NCBI GenBank assembly: GCA_016713365.1
Contig: JADJPG010000035.1
Span: 12,406 to 76,405, forward strand
Source of the DNA: Verrucomicrobiota bacterium
GTDB lineage: Bacteria; Verrucomicrobiota; Verrucomicrobiia; Limisphaerales; JADJPG01
Length of the DNA: 64,000 nucleotides
Direction: 5' to 3'
The position numbers and the translations under genes were made by a program. Positions 24,951-34,415 of the stretch are shown in pieces. Positions within the stretch are counted from its first letter, which is position 1. Each line of letters starts with the position of its first letter. A model generated the notes under the pieces. It was not told the origin of the DNA. It made no database searches and worked only from the letters and a program-made list of their open reading frames with translations.

Positions 24951-26555
24951 TCAGCCGGACTTCTCGGGCGATGACCGTGCCTCCAGGAACGCCTTCAGCT
25001 CCGCGGCGGCCTTCCCACCAAATCCCGGTACCTCCGCAATCTGCTCCAGCGTCGCCGTTCGCAGGCGTTGCACGGAGCCAAACTTCTTCAGCAACGCCGC
25101 TTTCCGCTGATCGCCGATTCCTGGAAACTCATCGAGGATGCTTTCGGAAATGCGCTTGATGCGAAGCTGCGCGTTGTAGGAATTTGCCACGCGATGCGAT
25201 TCATCTCGGACGCGTTGCAGCAGCTTCAGCGCGCCCGTGTCGTGGCTGAGTCGCAGTGGTTGGCTTTCACCGGGTCGGTAAATTTCTTCAAACTCTTTGG
25301 CGAGGCCGATGACCGCGACGCGGCTCAAGCCCAGTTTCGCGAGCTCGGCGCAGGCGGCGTTGAGCTGACCTTTGCCTCCATCGATTAGGATTAAGTCTGG
25401 CAGCGAAGGCGCGCCCGTATTCGGCTCCTTCGGCGCTTCGCGGGGCTTGGCGATCAAGGCGCGCAATTCCTCCACGATGGGCTTTCCAGCTTCATCATCA
25501 TCACCCGGAACGTCACCAGTCTGCTCGCGGAGCAGACGCGAATAGCGCCGGCGGATCGTCTCCGCCATGCAGGCGAAATCGTCCTGGCCCACGACCGTCT
25601 TCATCTTGAACCGGCGGTAGTTCGCGCGATCCGGCCGGCCATTTTTGAAACTCACCATGGACGCCACGGCGAACGTTCCGCTGATGTTTGAGATGTCGAA
25701 ACCCTCGATGCGCTGGGGCGCCGCGTTTAGCCCAAGCGCCCGGCCCAGCTCTTCCAAATCCCGTTGCGGATCGATGGCGAGCGGCAGTGTGTAAGGAATG
25801 CGCTCAAACTTCTCTGTGCGACGCGTGGTGCGCTTCAGGTCTGCGATTGCATCGCGCAATTGGGCGGCGCGTTCGTAGTCTTGAGCAATGGCGGCTTTCT
25901 TCATCTCCGCCTCCAGCTGGCCGGCGATCTCGTCGCACTGGCCGTCGAGAAAATCGCACGCGGCACGAACTTGTTCGAGATACTGGTCGCGGGTGACGTT
26001 TCCAATGCACGGCGCCGTGCACCACTTCAGGTTTCCGTAAATGCAATGTTTGTAGTCGGATTCATTGGGCGTCAGTGGACGGCAGCCGCGCAGGTTGAAC
26101 TGCCGGCGAACCATGGCCAGCGTGTTGCGCAACGCTCCGGAATGCGCGAAAGGCCCGAAGTAACGCGCACCGTCGTCCGTGCGCAGACGTGTCAGCGTGA
26201 AGCGTGGAATCGGATCGTGGAGGTTGACCTTGAGCAGGAGGTAGCGCTTGTCATCGCGGAAGCTGACATTGTAGCGGGGATGGAATTCCTTGATGAGCTT
26301 GCTCTCGAGCAACAGCGCTTCCGGCTCGCTCTTCACCACATGGACGTCGAGATCGTGAATCGCATCGACAAGCGCATTCAACTTCAGATCCCAACCCATG
26401 CGGCGCGAGGGATGGAAATACTGGCTGACGCGCTTGCGGAGATCGCGCGCCTTGCCGACGTAGATGACCGTGCCGAAGCGGTCCTTCATGAGGTATACGC
26501 CCGGCTTGTGAGGAAGCTGGCTGAGCTTGTTTCGGATGTGCTCGGTCGATGGCAC
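24951..26555 (-). CDS. uvrC: Excinuclease ABC subunit C
   Basis: 534 residues from a GTG at 26555. Nucleotide excision repair nuclease that cuts on both sides of UvrAB-marked damage. Domains in order: GIY-YIG nuclease (PGVYLMKDRFGTVIYVGKA, residues ~18-95), the Cys-rich segment (GCRPLTPNESDYKHCIYGNL), the UVR motif near 205-240, the RNase H-like 5' nuclease (IEGFDISNISGTFAVASMV, LILIDGGKGQLN) and a helix-hairpin-helix end (FPGIGDQRKAALLKKFGSV). Complete. It lies 49 bases after the repaired typA end and probably shares a transcript with it. Confidence 0.97.
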   Translation of the reverse strand: MPSTEHIRNKLSQLPHKPGVYLMKDRFGTVIYVGKARDLRKRVSQYFHPSRRMGWDLKLNALVDAIHDLDVHVVKSEPEALLLESKLIKEFHPRYNVSFRDDKRYLLLKVNLHDPIPRFTLTRLRTDDGARYFGPFAHSGALRNTLAMVRRQFNLRGCRPLTPNESDYKHCIYGNLKWCTAPCIGNVTRDQYLEQVRAACDFLDGQCDEIAGQLEAEMKKAAIAQDYERAAQLRDAIADLKRTTRRTEKFERIPYTLPLAIDPQRDLEELGRALGLNAAPQRIEGFDISNISGTFAVASMVSFKNGRPDRANYRRFKMKTVVGQDDFACMAETIRRRYSRLLREQTGDVPGDDDEAGKPIVEELRALIAKPREAPKEPNTGAPSLPDLILIDGGKGQLNAACAELAKLGLSRVAVIGLAKEFEEIYRPGESQPLRLSHDTGALKLLQRVRDESHRVANSYNAQLRIKRISESILDEFPGIGDQRKAALLKKFGSVQRLRTATLEQIAEVPGFGGKAAAELKAFLEARSSPEKSG

Positions 26556-26604
26556 GTTTCAGTTGTGCCAAAGCCGGGGAGGCTTAGGAAGCGTCGAGCG
26601 CTTC

Positions 26605-28441
26605 TTATTCTTCCACGAACTTCAGCACGCGCTTCTTTTCGGAGCGCTTGCGGGCGTTCTCATCGAGCACTTTTTTGCGCAAGCGGAGGTTCTTCGGCGT
26701 GGCTTCGACGTATTCGTCCACGTCGATGTATTCCAAGCGCGCGTTCCAGCGAGAGCTTGAGCGGGGCGTTGAGCTGGATGCCCTTGCCGTCGCCCTGCGA
26801 ACGCATGTTGGTGAGGCGTTTCTCCTTCACCGGGTTCACCGGGATGTCGTTCTCGCGGGCGTTTTCGCCGACGATCATGCCGACGTAAACCTGGTCGCCC
26901 GGTTCAATCATCAAGCGACCGCGTTCCTGCACCATGTTCAGCGCGTAAGAGGTCGCTTCGCCGCCGTCCATCGAGACGAGCGAACCGTTCTTGCGCGCAG
27001 CAATTTCGCCGCGGTCTTCGCCGTATTCGTGGAAGAGATGGCTCATCACGCCCATGCCCTTGGTCGAGTTGACCAGGTCGGTTTCGAAGCCGATCAGGCC
27101 GCGCATCGGCACCAGCGCCTCGACGGAGACGACGTTGCCGACGTGGTTCATGTTCGTGATCTGCGCCTTGCGGTTGGAGAGGTTCTCCATGATGGCGCCG
27201 AGGTTTTCGTTCGGCACTTCGACGAAGAGCTTTTCAATCGGCTCCAGAGGTTCGCCGTTCGGACCCTTTTTCCACAGCACTTCCGGGCGGGAGACGAGCA
27301 CTTCGTGGCCTTCGCGGCGCATCTGCTCGACGAGGATGGCGATCTGCATTTCGCCACGGCCGGAGACGGCAAAAATCTTCGGGTCGCTCGTCTGTGCGAT
27401 GCGCAGGGCGACGTTGGTGCGGATTTCCTTCACGAGACGATCCCAGATGTGACGGGCGGTGACGAGCTTGCCGTCCAGTCCGGCGAGAGGGCCGTCGTTC
27501 ACGGCGAATTCCATCTGAATGGTCGGCGGATCAATCGGGATGTAGGGCAGTCCGGCGCGCAGTTCGGAATCACAGATCGTTTCACCGATAAACACGTCCT
27601 CGAAGCCGGTGAGGCCGACGATGTCGCCGGCGTGCGCTTCTTGAATCTCGATCCGCTTCATGCCCTCGAAGTGGTAGATCATTGTGATCTTGCCCTTGGT
27701 GATCTTGCCGTGACCGTGGCGGCAAATCGCCGGGTCACCCACCTTCACCTTGCCTTCGACGATTTTGCCGAAGGCGATACGACCGAGGTAATCGGAATAA
27801 TCCAAGTTCGCGACCAGCACTTGGAAGCCTTCGCCAGCCTTCGCGCGCGGCGGCGGGATGTGCTTCACAATGGCGTCGAAGAGCGGCTCCATCGTGCCGG
27901 AGACGTGGTCGAGTTCCACCTTGGCGTAGCCGGCCTTGGCCGAGCAATAGATGAACGGGAAGTCGAGCTGCTCATCGGTCGCGTTGAGCGACATGAACAG
28001 TTAGAAGACCGCATCCAGCACCTTCTTGGGCGTGGCGTTTTCGCGGTCGATCTTGTTGATGACGACGATGGGCTTGGCGCCGGCTTCGAGGGCCTTGCGC
28101 AGCACGAAGCGCGTCTGAGCCTGTGGGCCTTCGGCGGAATCCACGACGAGCAGCACGCCGTCGATCATGTTCATGATGCGCTCCACCTCGCCGCCGAAGT
28201 CCGCGTGTCCGGGGGTGTCCACGATGTTGATGTGGTAATTCTTGTACTTGAAGGCCGCGTTCTTGGCTCGGATCGTGATGCCTTTCTCGCGCTCGAGATC
28301 CATCGAGTCCATCAGGCGTTCCACATGGGTTTCTGCCTGGTTGGCGCGGAAGGTGCCGGACTGTTTGAGGAGGCAGTCGACCAGCGTGGTCTTGCCGTGG
28401 TCAACGTGCGCGATGATCGCGATGTTTCGGATGTGCTGCAT
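26605..28441 (-). pseudogene. typA: Ribosome-associated GTPase TypA/BipA, broken by a nonsense codon and a frameshift
   Basis: The N-terminal GTPase (IAIIAHVDHGKTTLVDCLL, DTPGHADFGGEVERIM, VVINKIDRENA) starts at 28441. At codon 147 a TAA (28001-28003) interrupts a highly conserved segment; the same frame continues as LFMSLNATDEQLDFPFIY, where the family normally has an acidic residue (GAA to TAA is one change). The rest includes RGLIGFETDLVNSTKGMG. Near 26734-26736 one extra base shifts the end; removing it gives EYIDVDEYVEATPKNLRLR and a stop at 26605, the normal family C-terminus. Two independent lesions in a conserved gene: consensus error or real decay. Confidence 0.92.
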
Positions 28442-28559
28442 AAAATCTATCTTTCTACGATTCGAGCCGCGTAATCTGGGCTTTTGCTGGAAAAGGTCAA
28501 GCTCCAGTCTTGGCGAGGAAAAGGGGGAACTCGATTTGAAACGGAGGAACCGCGGCTGA

Positions 28560-30236
28560 CTAGGCGGCTTCGCCCGTGCGTGCGCCGCCTTTTTTCAGGC
28601 AATGGCTGAGGTAGGGCAGAAGCTGCTTCTTGCGGGAAACCACGCCGGCCAGCTCGAAGACGCGTTCCTCGACCAGCGGATAGTCGATGTGCTTGAGGAA
28701 GGTTTTGGCGCCGGTGACCAGCAGCAGCGAGCTGTTGCTGACGACATCCGTCACGAGCAGGGCGGAGAAATAATAGTTCTTCTTGGCACGATACCGTTCC
28801 AGCGCGGACATCACCTCGTCTTTGCGCTTCCAGAACTGTTCGAAACCAAGCTCTTCGATCTGCGCCACGCTGAACACCACATGCTGTTCCTGGAACTCTT
28901 TGCAGTCCGCGAGGATGGCGTCCGCCGCCGGAAGGGAGGTCAGGACGGACCCGGAGGTGAACAGCTTTTCGGTGAACTTCGCGGCGTCGACACCGGACAG
29001 CTCCTCCAGCTTCTTCAGGATCTGCGCATCGCGCTCCGTCGTCGTGGGTGAAGTCAGGTTGAGGGTGTCGCTGACGAGTCCGGCGAGCAGTAGGCCAGCG
29101 ATGGACTTCGGCAGTTCAACCTGATACCGGAAGAAACAATCCGCCACGATCGTGCTGGTGGAGCCGACGGGTTCGTTGCGGAAGAGAATAGGCTGTGTGG
29201 TCGTCAACGCGCCCAGGCGGTGATGGTCGATGATTTCCACGATGTCGACCTGCTCCGCGCCCTGCACCGCCTGCGAGAGTTCGTTGTGATCCACGAGGAT
29301 CAACTGGCGGTTTACCTTCTTCAGGAAGTCCGACTTCGAAAGAATCCCGATCGTGTGATTGTGATCGTCGAGAACCGGGAACGCCTGGAAGTTCGAGGCG
29401 GCGGCAACGGCTTCGATGCTCCCCAGCGGCTCGTCGTGCCGAAACGCCAGGAAGCGATCGTGAATCATGTGCTGCACCGTGATCGCCGAGCGACAGAGCA
29501 TTGCCGTGGTGGTCGTGTCGTGCGGTGACAACAGCAGCGTGACACCTTGTTTCGCCGCGAAATCCGTCATGGAAGGAGACACGGGCAGCCCGCCGGTGAC
29601 GATGACCATGCGCACTTTTTCGCGGATGGCGAGATCCTGAATCTCCAGCCGGTCGCCGACGACTACGATCAACTTCTCCTTGGGATAATCGGCGAATCGC
29701 TTGAAGAACGACTCCATGCCCATCGCGCCGATCATCAGGATCAAATCCTCCTCGCGGTCCACGTCGGAACCAAAAACAATCTTCGCATCCAGCACGCGCG
29801 CGAGGTTGTTGACGGACGCCAGCACCCGGCGCGATTCCATCAATCGCCCCGGTGCCGGCAGGAAAAACTTCATCATCTTGAAGACCGAGAGAAGCCCCTT
29901 GCAAACGCCGTCTCCCGTGAGCACCGGCAGCACCCGGATGTTCTTCTCGTCCATCACCCCGAGAGCGTGCGCCACGGTCTCGTTCGGAGTGACGCTGACG
30001 ACGCTGGATGCCATCACGTCGCGAACCTTCGGCGACACGTCGGCCACGAACCGCGGTGCGGGAACACCGAAGGATTCGAGCACGAAATCGATGCGATCAT
30101 TCGTGTCGCCACATCGTGCTGCTTCGGCGTGAGGCGAACCGGTCCGGCGCTTGAACTCCGCGTAGCCGATGGCCGAGCAAATCGCATCCGTGTCCGGATT
30201 GCGGTGCCCGATGACCAGTAATTCGCTGTCGCTCAT
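28560..30236 (-). CDS. Family II inorganic pyrophosphatase with regulatory CBS and DRTGG domains
   Basis: 558 residues. Hydrolyses pyrophosphate with Mn/Co; the CBS pair binds adenine nucleotides and controls activity in characterised relatives. DHH-type catalytic half: GHRNPDTDAICSAIGYAEF at the start, then LVDHNELSQAV and IVEIIDHHRLGAL after the regulatory insert, and a C-terminal DHHA2 domain ending in SRKKQLLPYL. The insert holds CBS1 (VSVTPNETVAHALGVMDEKN), a DRTGG-like domain (MVIVTGGLPVSPSM) and CBS2 (IEAVAAASNFQAFPVLDD). Divergent from parA; 118 bases upstream of typA. Confidence 0.94.
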   Translation of the reverse strand: MSDSELLVIGHRNPDTDAICSAIGYAEFKRRTGSPHAEAARCGDTNDRIDFVLESFGVPAPRFVADVSPKVRDVMASSVVSVTPNETVAHALGVMDEKNIRVLPVLTGDGVCKGLLSVFKMMKFFLPAPGRLMESRRVLASVNNLARVLDAKIVFGSDVDREEDLILMIGAMGMESFFKRFADYPKEKLIVVVGDRLEIQDLAIREKVRMVIVTGGLPVSPSMTDFAAKQGVTLLLSPHDTTTTAMLCRSAITVQHMIHDRFLAFRHDEPLGSIEAVAAASNFQAFPVLDDHNHTIGILSKSDFLKKVNRQLILVDHNELSQAVQGAEQVDIVEIIDHHRLGALTTTQPILFRNEPVGSTSTIVADCFFRYQVELPKSIAGLLLAGLVSDTLNLTSPTTTERDAQILKKLEELSGVDAAKFTEKLFTSGSVLTSLPAADAILADCKEFQEQHVVFSVAQIEELGFEQFWKRKDEVMSALERYRAKKNYYFSALLVTDVVSNSSLLLVTGAKTFLKHIDYPLVEERVFELAGVVSRKKQLLPYLSHCLKKGGARTGEAA

Positions 30237-30318
30237 TGTGCTCTGAAGTAGCCTGCAACTCTATCGGCTGCAACTTGATTCCTTGAAGTCAGCATCGCGC
30301 TCCCCTTAAATCGCGGAC

Positions 30319-31095
30319 GTGCCGACCCGTGTCATTGCTGTCGCCAACCAAAAAGGCGGCGTGGGAAAAACCACCACCGCCGTGAATCTCGCTGCCTGCC
30401 TGGCTGCAGCGGGTCAACGTGTGCTCCTTTTCGACCTCGATCCTCAGGCGAACGCGACCAGCGGCGTCGGCCTCGAGAAGATCGAAGGAGCGAGCTGTTA
30501 CCGTACGCTGCTCGGCGAAGGCGCCCTCCTCGACAAGGTGCAGAAGACTGCTTTCGAGCGCCTGGAAATCATCCCGAGCGAAGTCGATCTTTGCGGCGCC
30601 GACCTTGAACTCGCCCGCACCGAGAACCATCTCCACCGGGTTAAACAGGCGCTGCAACCAGTGGTTCAGAGCGGCCGCTTCGACGTTATTGTCATGGACT
30701 GCCCGCCCTCGCTTGGCGTGCTCACCTTGAACGCCTTCGCCGCGGCGGACTGCCTGCTTGTGCCGCTCCAGTGTGAATACTACGCGCTCGAAGGTATCTC
30801 GATGATCACGCGCCTGCTGAATCAACTGCGTGACACGGGAGTGAACCCGACGCTTGAGCTCATCGGTGTGGTGATGACCATGTTCGACAGCCGCACGAAT
30901 CTCTCCCATCAAGTCACCGGGGAAGTCCGCCAGCACTTTGGAGATGTGGTCTTCGAAACGGTGATTCCTCGAACCACCCGCCTTGCGGAAGCACCGAGCT
31001 TCGGCAAACCCATCATCCACTACGACAAATACAGCGCCGGTGCGGCCGCCTACGAACTCCTCGCGCAGGATTTGTTGAAGCGGCTGAAGCCCTAG
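30319..31095 (+). CDS. parA: ParA/Soj-type chromosome partitioning ATPase
   Basis: 258 residues from a GTG at 30319. Deviant Walker A NQKGGVGKTTTAVNLA, DLDPQANATSG, the Walker B-like VIVMDCPPSLGVLTLNA and the C-terminal IPRTTRLAEAPSFGKPI typical of Soj. ParA ATPases move or position the chromosome together with ParB bound at parS. No parB lies downstream; the next element is tRNA-Gln. I see no clear parS-like GTTTCACGTGAAAC site nearby. The chromosome-type Soj sequence argues against plasmid origin. Confidence 0.95.
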   Translation: MPTRVIAVANQKGGVGKTTTAVNLAACLAAAGQRVLLFDLDPQANATSGVGLEKIEGASCYRTLLGEGALLDKVQKTAFERLEIIPSEVDLCGADLELARTENHLHRVKQALQPVVQSGRFDVIVMDCPPSLGVLTLNAFAAADCLLVPLQCEYYALEGISMITRLLNQLRDTGVNPTLELIGVVMTMFDSRTNLSHQVTGEVRQHFGDVVFETVIPRTTRLAEAPSFGKPIIHYDKYSAGAAAYELLAQDLLKRLKP

Positions 31096-31153
31096 TTCCA
31101 GAGAATAATTTTCTTTGCACAAGCTTCCCTGTTCGGTAGCTTTTCCACCGGTC

Positions 31154-31227
31154 TGTCCGATGGTGTAATGGTAGCACAAGGCTCTTTGGAGGCCTTTGTC
31201 ATGGTTCGAATCCATGTCGGACAGCCA
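31154..31227 (+). tRNA. tRNA-Gln (anticodon UUG)
   Basis: Full cloverleaf by hand: acceptor stem TGTCCGA/TCGGACA, D-stem GTGT/GCAC, anticodon stem AGGCT/GGCCT with loop CTTTGGA (anticodon TTG), T-stem CATGG/CCATG with loop TTCGAAT, discriminator G and an encoded CCA at 31225-31227. Confidence 0.97.
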
Positions 31228-31237
31228 ACTCAAGGCG

Positions 31238-31597
31238 ATGACAGCGTTCACAAATTGGATCTTCACGACGGTTTGCCTCCTGGTCGCCACAGGTTGTCAA
31301 CGCGACGGAAAGGGTCTTCCCAACTCGGACGTTCAACCGGGGCGTGTCTCCGGCTTCAGCGCCGCCGCCGAAAACACTGAATGGTTGGGGACGCTGACTT
31401 GGATATCGACGCCGGATTCGCGTTCGGCGCAGGTCGAGGATCTGGAGTCCGACGCTTGGAACCGAACCATCGGTAGGGAGGCTGACGCCATGGAGCGCTA
31501 CCGAGGTCAGTGGGATTCGTATTTGAATGGCCGGCGCACCACGGCCCCGGAGTTTGCTCCATCACCGATTGCCGAGCTGATGGAGATTCGGCGCTGA
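31238..31597 (+). CDS. Small lipoprotein, unknown function
   Basis: 119 residues from the ATG at 31238. An in-frame start at 31196 lies inside the tRNA and is rejected. The signal IFTTVCLLVATGC ends in a lipobox Cys. The mature part is short and charged (DAWNRTIGREADAMERYRG) with no recognised family. The gene starts 10 bases after the tRNA CCA end, so it may be co-transcribed with it. Confidence 0.6.
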   Translation: MTAFTNWIFTTVCLLVATGCQRDGKGLPNSDVQPGRVSGFSAAAENTEWLGTLTWISTPDSRSAQVEDLESDAWNRTIGREADAMERYRGQWDSYLNGRRTTAPEFAPSPIAELMEIRR

Positions 31598-31622
31598 GGA
31601 GTTCGAGGTCTGTCCGCCGGTA

Positions 31623-32651
31623 TCAGCTGGGCTTCGTGCCGGTGGCTTTCAATTGCCTCTCTGGTTCGCTGACGCGGCGCAGGAGATCGGGCAATCGTTG
31701 CAAAGAAAGCATCACGCGCTTCGCCTGTTTGTCCGGTTGGGCTGGCGCGCCGAGCCAAGTCTGGCCGTCGGGGATGTCGTGCATCACGCCGGATTGCGCA
31801 CCGATTGTCACCTTGTTGCCGATCGTAATGTGGCCCGCGAGCCCGGCCTGACCGGCCATCGTCACGTAGTTGCCCACCTTGGTGCTGCCGGCGAGGCCGA
31901 CCTGGCCGCAGAGGATGCAGTGTTCGCCGAGCAAAACGTTGTGGCCGACTTGAACGAGGTTGTCGATTTTGGTGCCCTTGCCAATCACCGTGGAACCGAG
32001 CGCCGCGCGATCGATGGCCACGTTAGCGCCGATCTCCACGTCGTCTTGAATGATGACATTTCCAATCTGCGGCACCTTCAAATGGCGGCCTTGATCGAAG
32101 ACGTAGCCAAACCCATCCGAGCCCACCACGGTCCCGGCGTGAATGCGCACGCTTTGACCGACGAGACAGCGTGGGTAGAACACGACTCGCGGAAAAATCC
32201 GGGTGTCGTCGCCGAGCACGCAGTCCGCGCCAACGTGATTCGCGCCTTCGAGCACAACCCGCGGGCCGACCTTCACGCGTTCTCCAATCACGCAGAACGC
32301 ACCGACATGCGCGGTCGAATCAATCGTTGCGCTCGGCGCTATTTGCGCGGTGGGATGAATGCCAGCGGGAAAGGCCGGCTCGGGGAAGAAGAGCGGGAGA
32401 ACCTTGGCGAAAGCGACGCGAGCATTCGTGACGCGAATCAAGGTCTTAGTCGCCGAGGTAAAATTTCCGGAAACGAGAATCGCGGACGCTGCGCTTTGCT
32501 CGGCCTTTGTGAAGTACGCTTCGTTCTCTGCGAAGGTCAGGTCGCCCGCGCGCGCGCTGTCCGCCGGCGCGAATCCTTGAATCGCGATTGTCGCGTCACC
32601 CACTACTTCGCCGCCGAGATGAGTCGCGATGTCTGCTGCGGTGCGTGGCAT
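31623..32651 (-). CDS. lpxD: UDP-3-O-acylglucosamine N-acyltransferase
   Basis: 342 residues. Adds the second acyl chain in lipid A synthesis. The N-terminal uridine-binding domain (AADIATHLGGEVVGDATIAI, DLTFAENEAYFTKAEQS) leads into a left-handed beta-helix of hexapeptide repeats (GIHPTAQIAPSATIDS onwards) with GSDGFGYVFDQGRHLKVPQIG and catalytic-region LVQVGHNVLLGEHCI. A C-terminal helix follows. It starts one base after the panD stop, so the two are co-transcribed. Confidence 0.97.
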   Translation of the reverse strand: MPRTAADIATHLGGEVVGDATIAIQGFAPADSARAGDLTFAENEAYFTKAEQSAASAILVSGNFTSATKTLIRVTNARVAFAKVLPLFFPEPAFPAGIHPTAQIAPSATIDSTAHVGAFCVIGERVKVGPRVVLEGANHVGADCVLGDDTRIFPRVVFYPRCLVGQSVRIHAGTVVGSDGFGYVFDQGRHLKVPQIGNVIIQDDVEIGANVAIDRAALGSTVIGKGTKIDNLVQVGHNVLLGEHCILCGQVGLAGSTKVGNYVTMAGQAGLAGHITIGNKVTIGAQSGVMHDIPDGQTWLGAPAQPDKQAKRVMLSLQRLPDLLRRVSEPERQLKATGTKPS

Positions 32652-32652
32652 A

Positions 32653-33015
32653 TTAAATCCCGCGCTCCTGCGCGATCTTGCCGTTCTCGCCCATCACGAT
32701 CACGCGCGGTTCCCACTTCTTCGCGAGCGCCTCGTCGATGAACGTGTAGCTCATGATGGTGAGCCGGTCGCCGACTTCGCCGAGGTGCGCCGTCGCGCCG
32801 TTGAGAATGATGGCGCCGGAGCCGCGATCGCCCGGGATAACGTAAGTCTCGAAGCGTTCGCCATTGGCGAGATTGCTGCAGAGCACGCGCTCGAACGGGA
32901 GAAAGCCGACCTTCTCCATGAGATCGATCGCGATGGTGAGACTGCCTTCGTAATGAAGGCTGGAGGCCGTGACTTGCGCCCGGTGAATCTTCGATTTCAG
33001 CAAATGAACCTGCAT
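32653..33015 (-). CDS. panD: Aspartate 1-decarboxylase precursor
   Basis: 120 residues. Pyruvoyl enzyme that makes beta-alanine for pantothenate. Self-cleavage occurs between Gly24 and Ser25 in HYEGSLTI, which is present. Other family features: HRAQVTASSLHYEG, NGERFETYVI, GDRGSGAIILNGATAHLGEVGD. Pairing with lpxD is unusual in function but tight in position (1-base gap). Confidence 0.96.
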   Translation of the reverse strand: MQVHLLKSKIHRAQVTASSLHYEGSLTIAIDLMEKVGFLPFERVLCSNLANGERFETYVIPGDRGSGAIILNGATAHLGEVGDRLTIMSYTFIDEALAKKWEPRVIVMGENGKIAQERGI

Positions 33016-33170
33016 CGGAATTAGAGCTTAGAGTAACCAAGGAGCGCTGGCGAATGCGACGGCGTCCTGCCTTTTCCAAGTCGTTGACTTGAAAATAGGC
33101 GCGCACTATAAACGCGGCCGACTCGTATTCAATCCAGATTTGGCGCAAGCCTGTACATCACGCACACATT

Positions 33171-34334
33171 ATGAGCAGAAAAATTCGTTACGGCATGGTC
33201 GGCGGCGGACGCGGCGCGTTCATCGGTGCGGTGCATCGCATCGCGGCGGCCATCGATCAGCAGATTGAACTCGTCTGCGGCGCATTCTCCTCAGATCCCG
33301 AACGCTCGAAAGCTTCCGGCGCGGACTTCTATCTTCCCGCGAACCGTTGCTACGGCACGTTCCAGGAGATGATCAAAGCCGAGGCGAAGCTGCCCGAGGG
33401 CGAACGCATGGATTTCGTCGCCATCGTCACGCCGAACCACATGCATTTCCCGCCGGCGAAGATGGCGCTCGAAAATGGCTTTCACGTCCTGAGCGACAAG
33501 CCCGCGACGTTGAATCTCGCTGAGGCGAAGAAGCTCGCCGAGATCGTGAAGAAGACCGGCCAGCTCTACGGTCTCACGCACAACTATACCGGCTATCCGC
33601 TGGTGAAGGAAGCGCGCGAACTCATCGCCAACGGCAAGCTCGGCAAGATTCGCAAGGTCGTGGTCGAGTATCCGCAGGGCTGGCTCGCCACGCGCCTCGA
33701 AGCCTCCGGCCAGAAGCAGGCCGCCTGGCGCACCGACCCGAAACGCAGCGGCGCGGCCGGTTGCATCGGCGACATCGGCACGCACGCGGAGAATCTCGCG
33801 GAGTACATCACCGGTCTCCAGATCGAGGAACTCGCGGCGGACCTCACGTCCTTCGTGAAGGGCCGCAAGCTCGATGACGACGGCAACGTGCTGCTCCGCT
33901 TCAAGGGCGGCGCGAAGGGCGTGTTGCACAGCTCGCAGATTTCCGTGGGCGAAGAGAACAACCTGAACATCCGTGTCTACGGCGAACTGGGTGGCCTCGA
34001 ATGGCACCAGAAGGCGCCAAACACGATGTTCCTGAAGTGGCTCGATCAGCCGCAGCAGATTTATCGCACGGGCCTCGGCTATCTCGGCAACGCCGCGAAG
34101 GGCGCGAGCCGCACGCCGCCTGCGCATCCGGAGGGCTACCTCGAAGCGTTTGCGAACATCTACAAGAACTTCGCCAGCCACATCCGCGCGGTGCAAGCGG
34201 GCAAGAAGCTCGCGAAGAACGATGCGGCGCTCGATTACCCGACCATCCACGACGGCGTGCGCGGCATGGCGTTCATCGAAGCAGTGGTGAAGAGCTCGAA
34301 GAAGAACGCGACCTGGACGAAGCTGGACGTGTAG
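33171..34334 (+). CDS. Gfo/Idh/MocA-family oxidoreductase
   Basis: 387 residues. NAD(P)-binding N-terminus YGMVGGGRGAFIGAVHR, then AIVTPNHMHFPPAKMALENGFHVLSDKP (the family EKP motif appears as DKP) and in the catalytic half GAAGCIGDIGTHAENLAEYI with the conserved Asp and His. No export signal, unlike many verrucomicrobial relatives. These enzymes oxidise or epimerise sugars and inositols; the substrate is unknown. A strong terminator follows. Confidence 0.93.
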   Translation: MSRKIRYGMVGGGRGAFIGAVHRIAAAIDQQIELVCGAFSSDPERSKASGADFYLPANRCYGTFQEMIKAEAKLPEGERMDFVAIVTPNHMHFPPAKMALENGFHVLSDKPATLNLAEAKKLAEIVKKTGQLYGLTHNYTGYPLVKEARELIANGKLGKIRKVVVEYPQGWLATRLEASGQKQAAWRTDPKRSGAAGCIGDIGTHAENLAEYITGLQIEELAADLTSFVKGRKLDDDGNVLLRFKGGAKGVLHSSQISVGEENNLNIRVYGELGGLEWHQKAPNTMFLKWLDQPQQIYRTGLGYLGNAAKGASRTPPAHPEGYLEAFANIYKNFASHIRAVQAGKKLAKNDAALDYPTIHDGVRGMAFIEAVVKSSKKNATWTKLDV

Positions 34335-34356
34335 TTCGGCGACAGAGTTTCAAACA

Positions 34357-34396
34357 ACAAGGGCGCGAAGGTTTCCTTCGCGCCCTTTGTGTTTTT
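34357..34396 (+). terminator. Intrinsic terminator between convergent genes
   Basis: Stem AAGGGCGCGAAGG (34359-34371) and CCTTCGCGCCCTT (34375-34387), loop TTT, then TGTGTTTTT. It serves the Gfo/Idh gene and could act in reverse on the POT transporter, because the opposite strand also carries an A/T-flanked hairpin. Confidence 0.92.
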
Positions 34397-34415
34397 GCTC
34401 GAGGAGCGTCTTCGC

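Noticed and set aside
26648..28474. 608-codon plus-strand ORF opposite typA
   Set aside because: Mirror of the typA reading frame; composition rich in Arg, His, Val and Asp with no family motif.
30237..31095. Plasmid partition locus
   Set aside because: ParA is of the chromosomal Soj type, has no parB or replication gene beside it, and is surrounded by housekeeping genes.
31196..31237. Earlier in-frame start for the small lipoprotein at 31196
   Set aside because: It lies inside the tRNA-Gln gene; the ATG at 31238 gives a normal lipoprotein signal.
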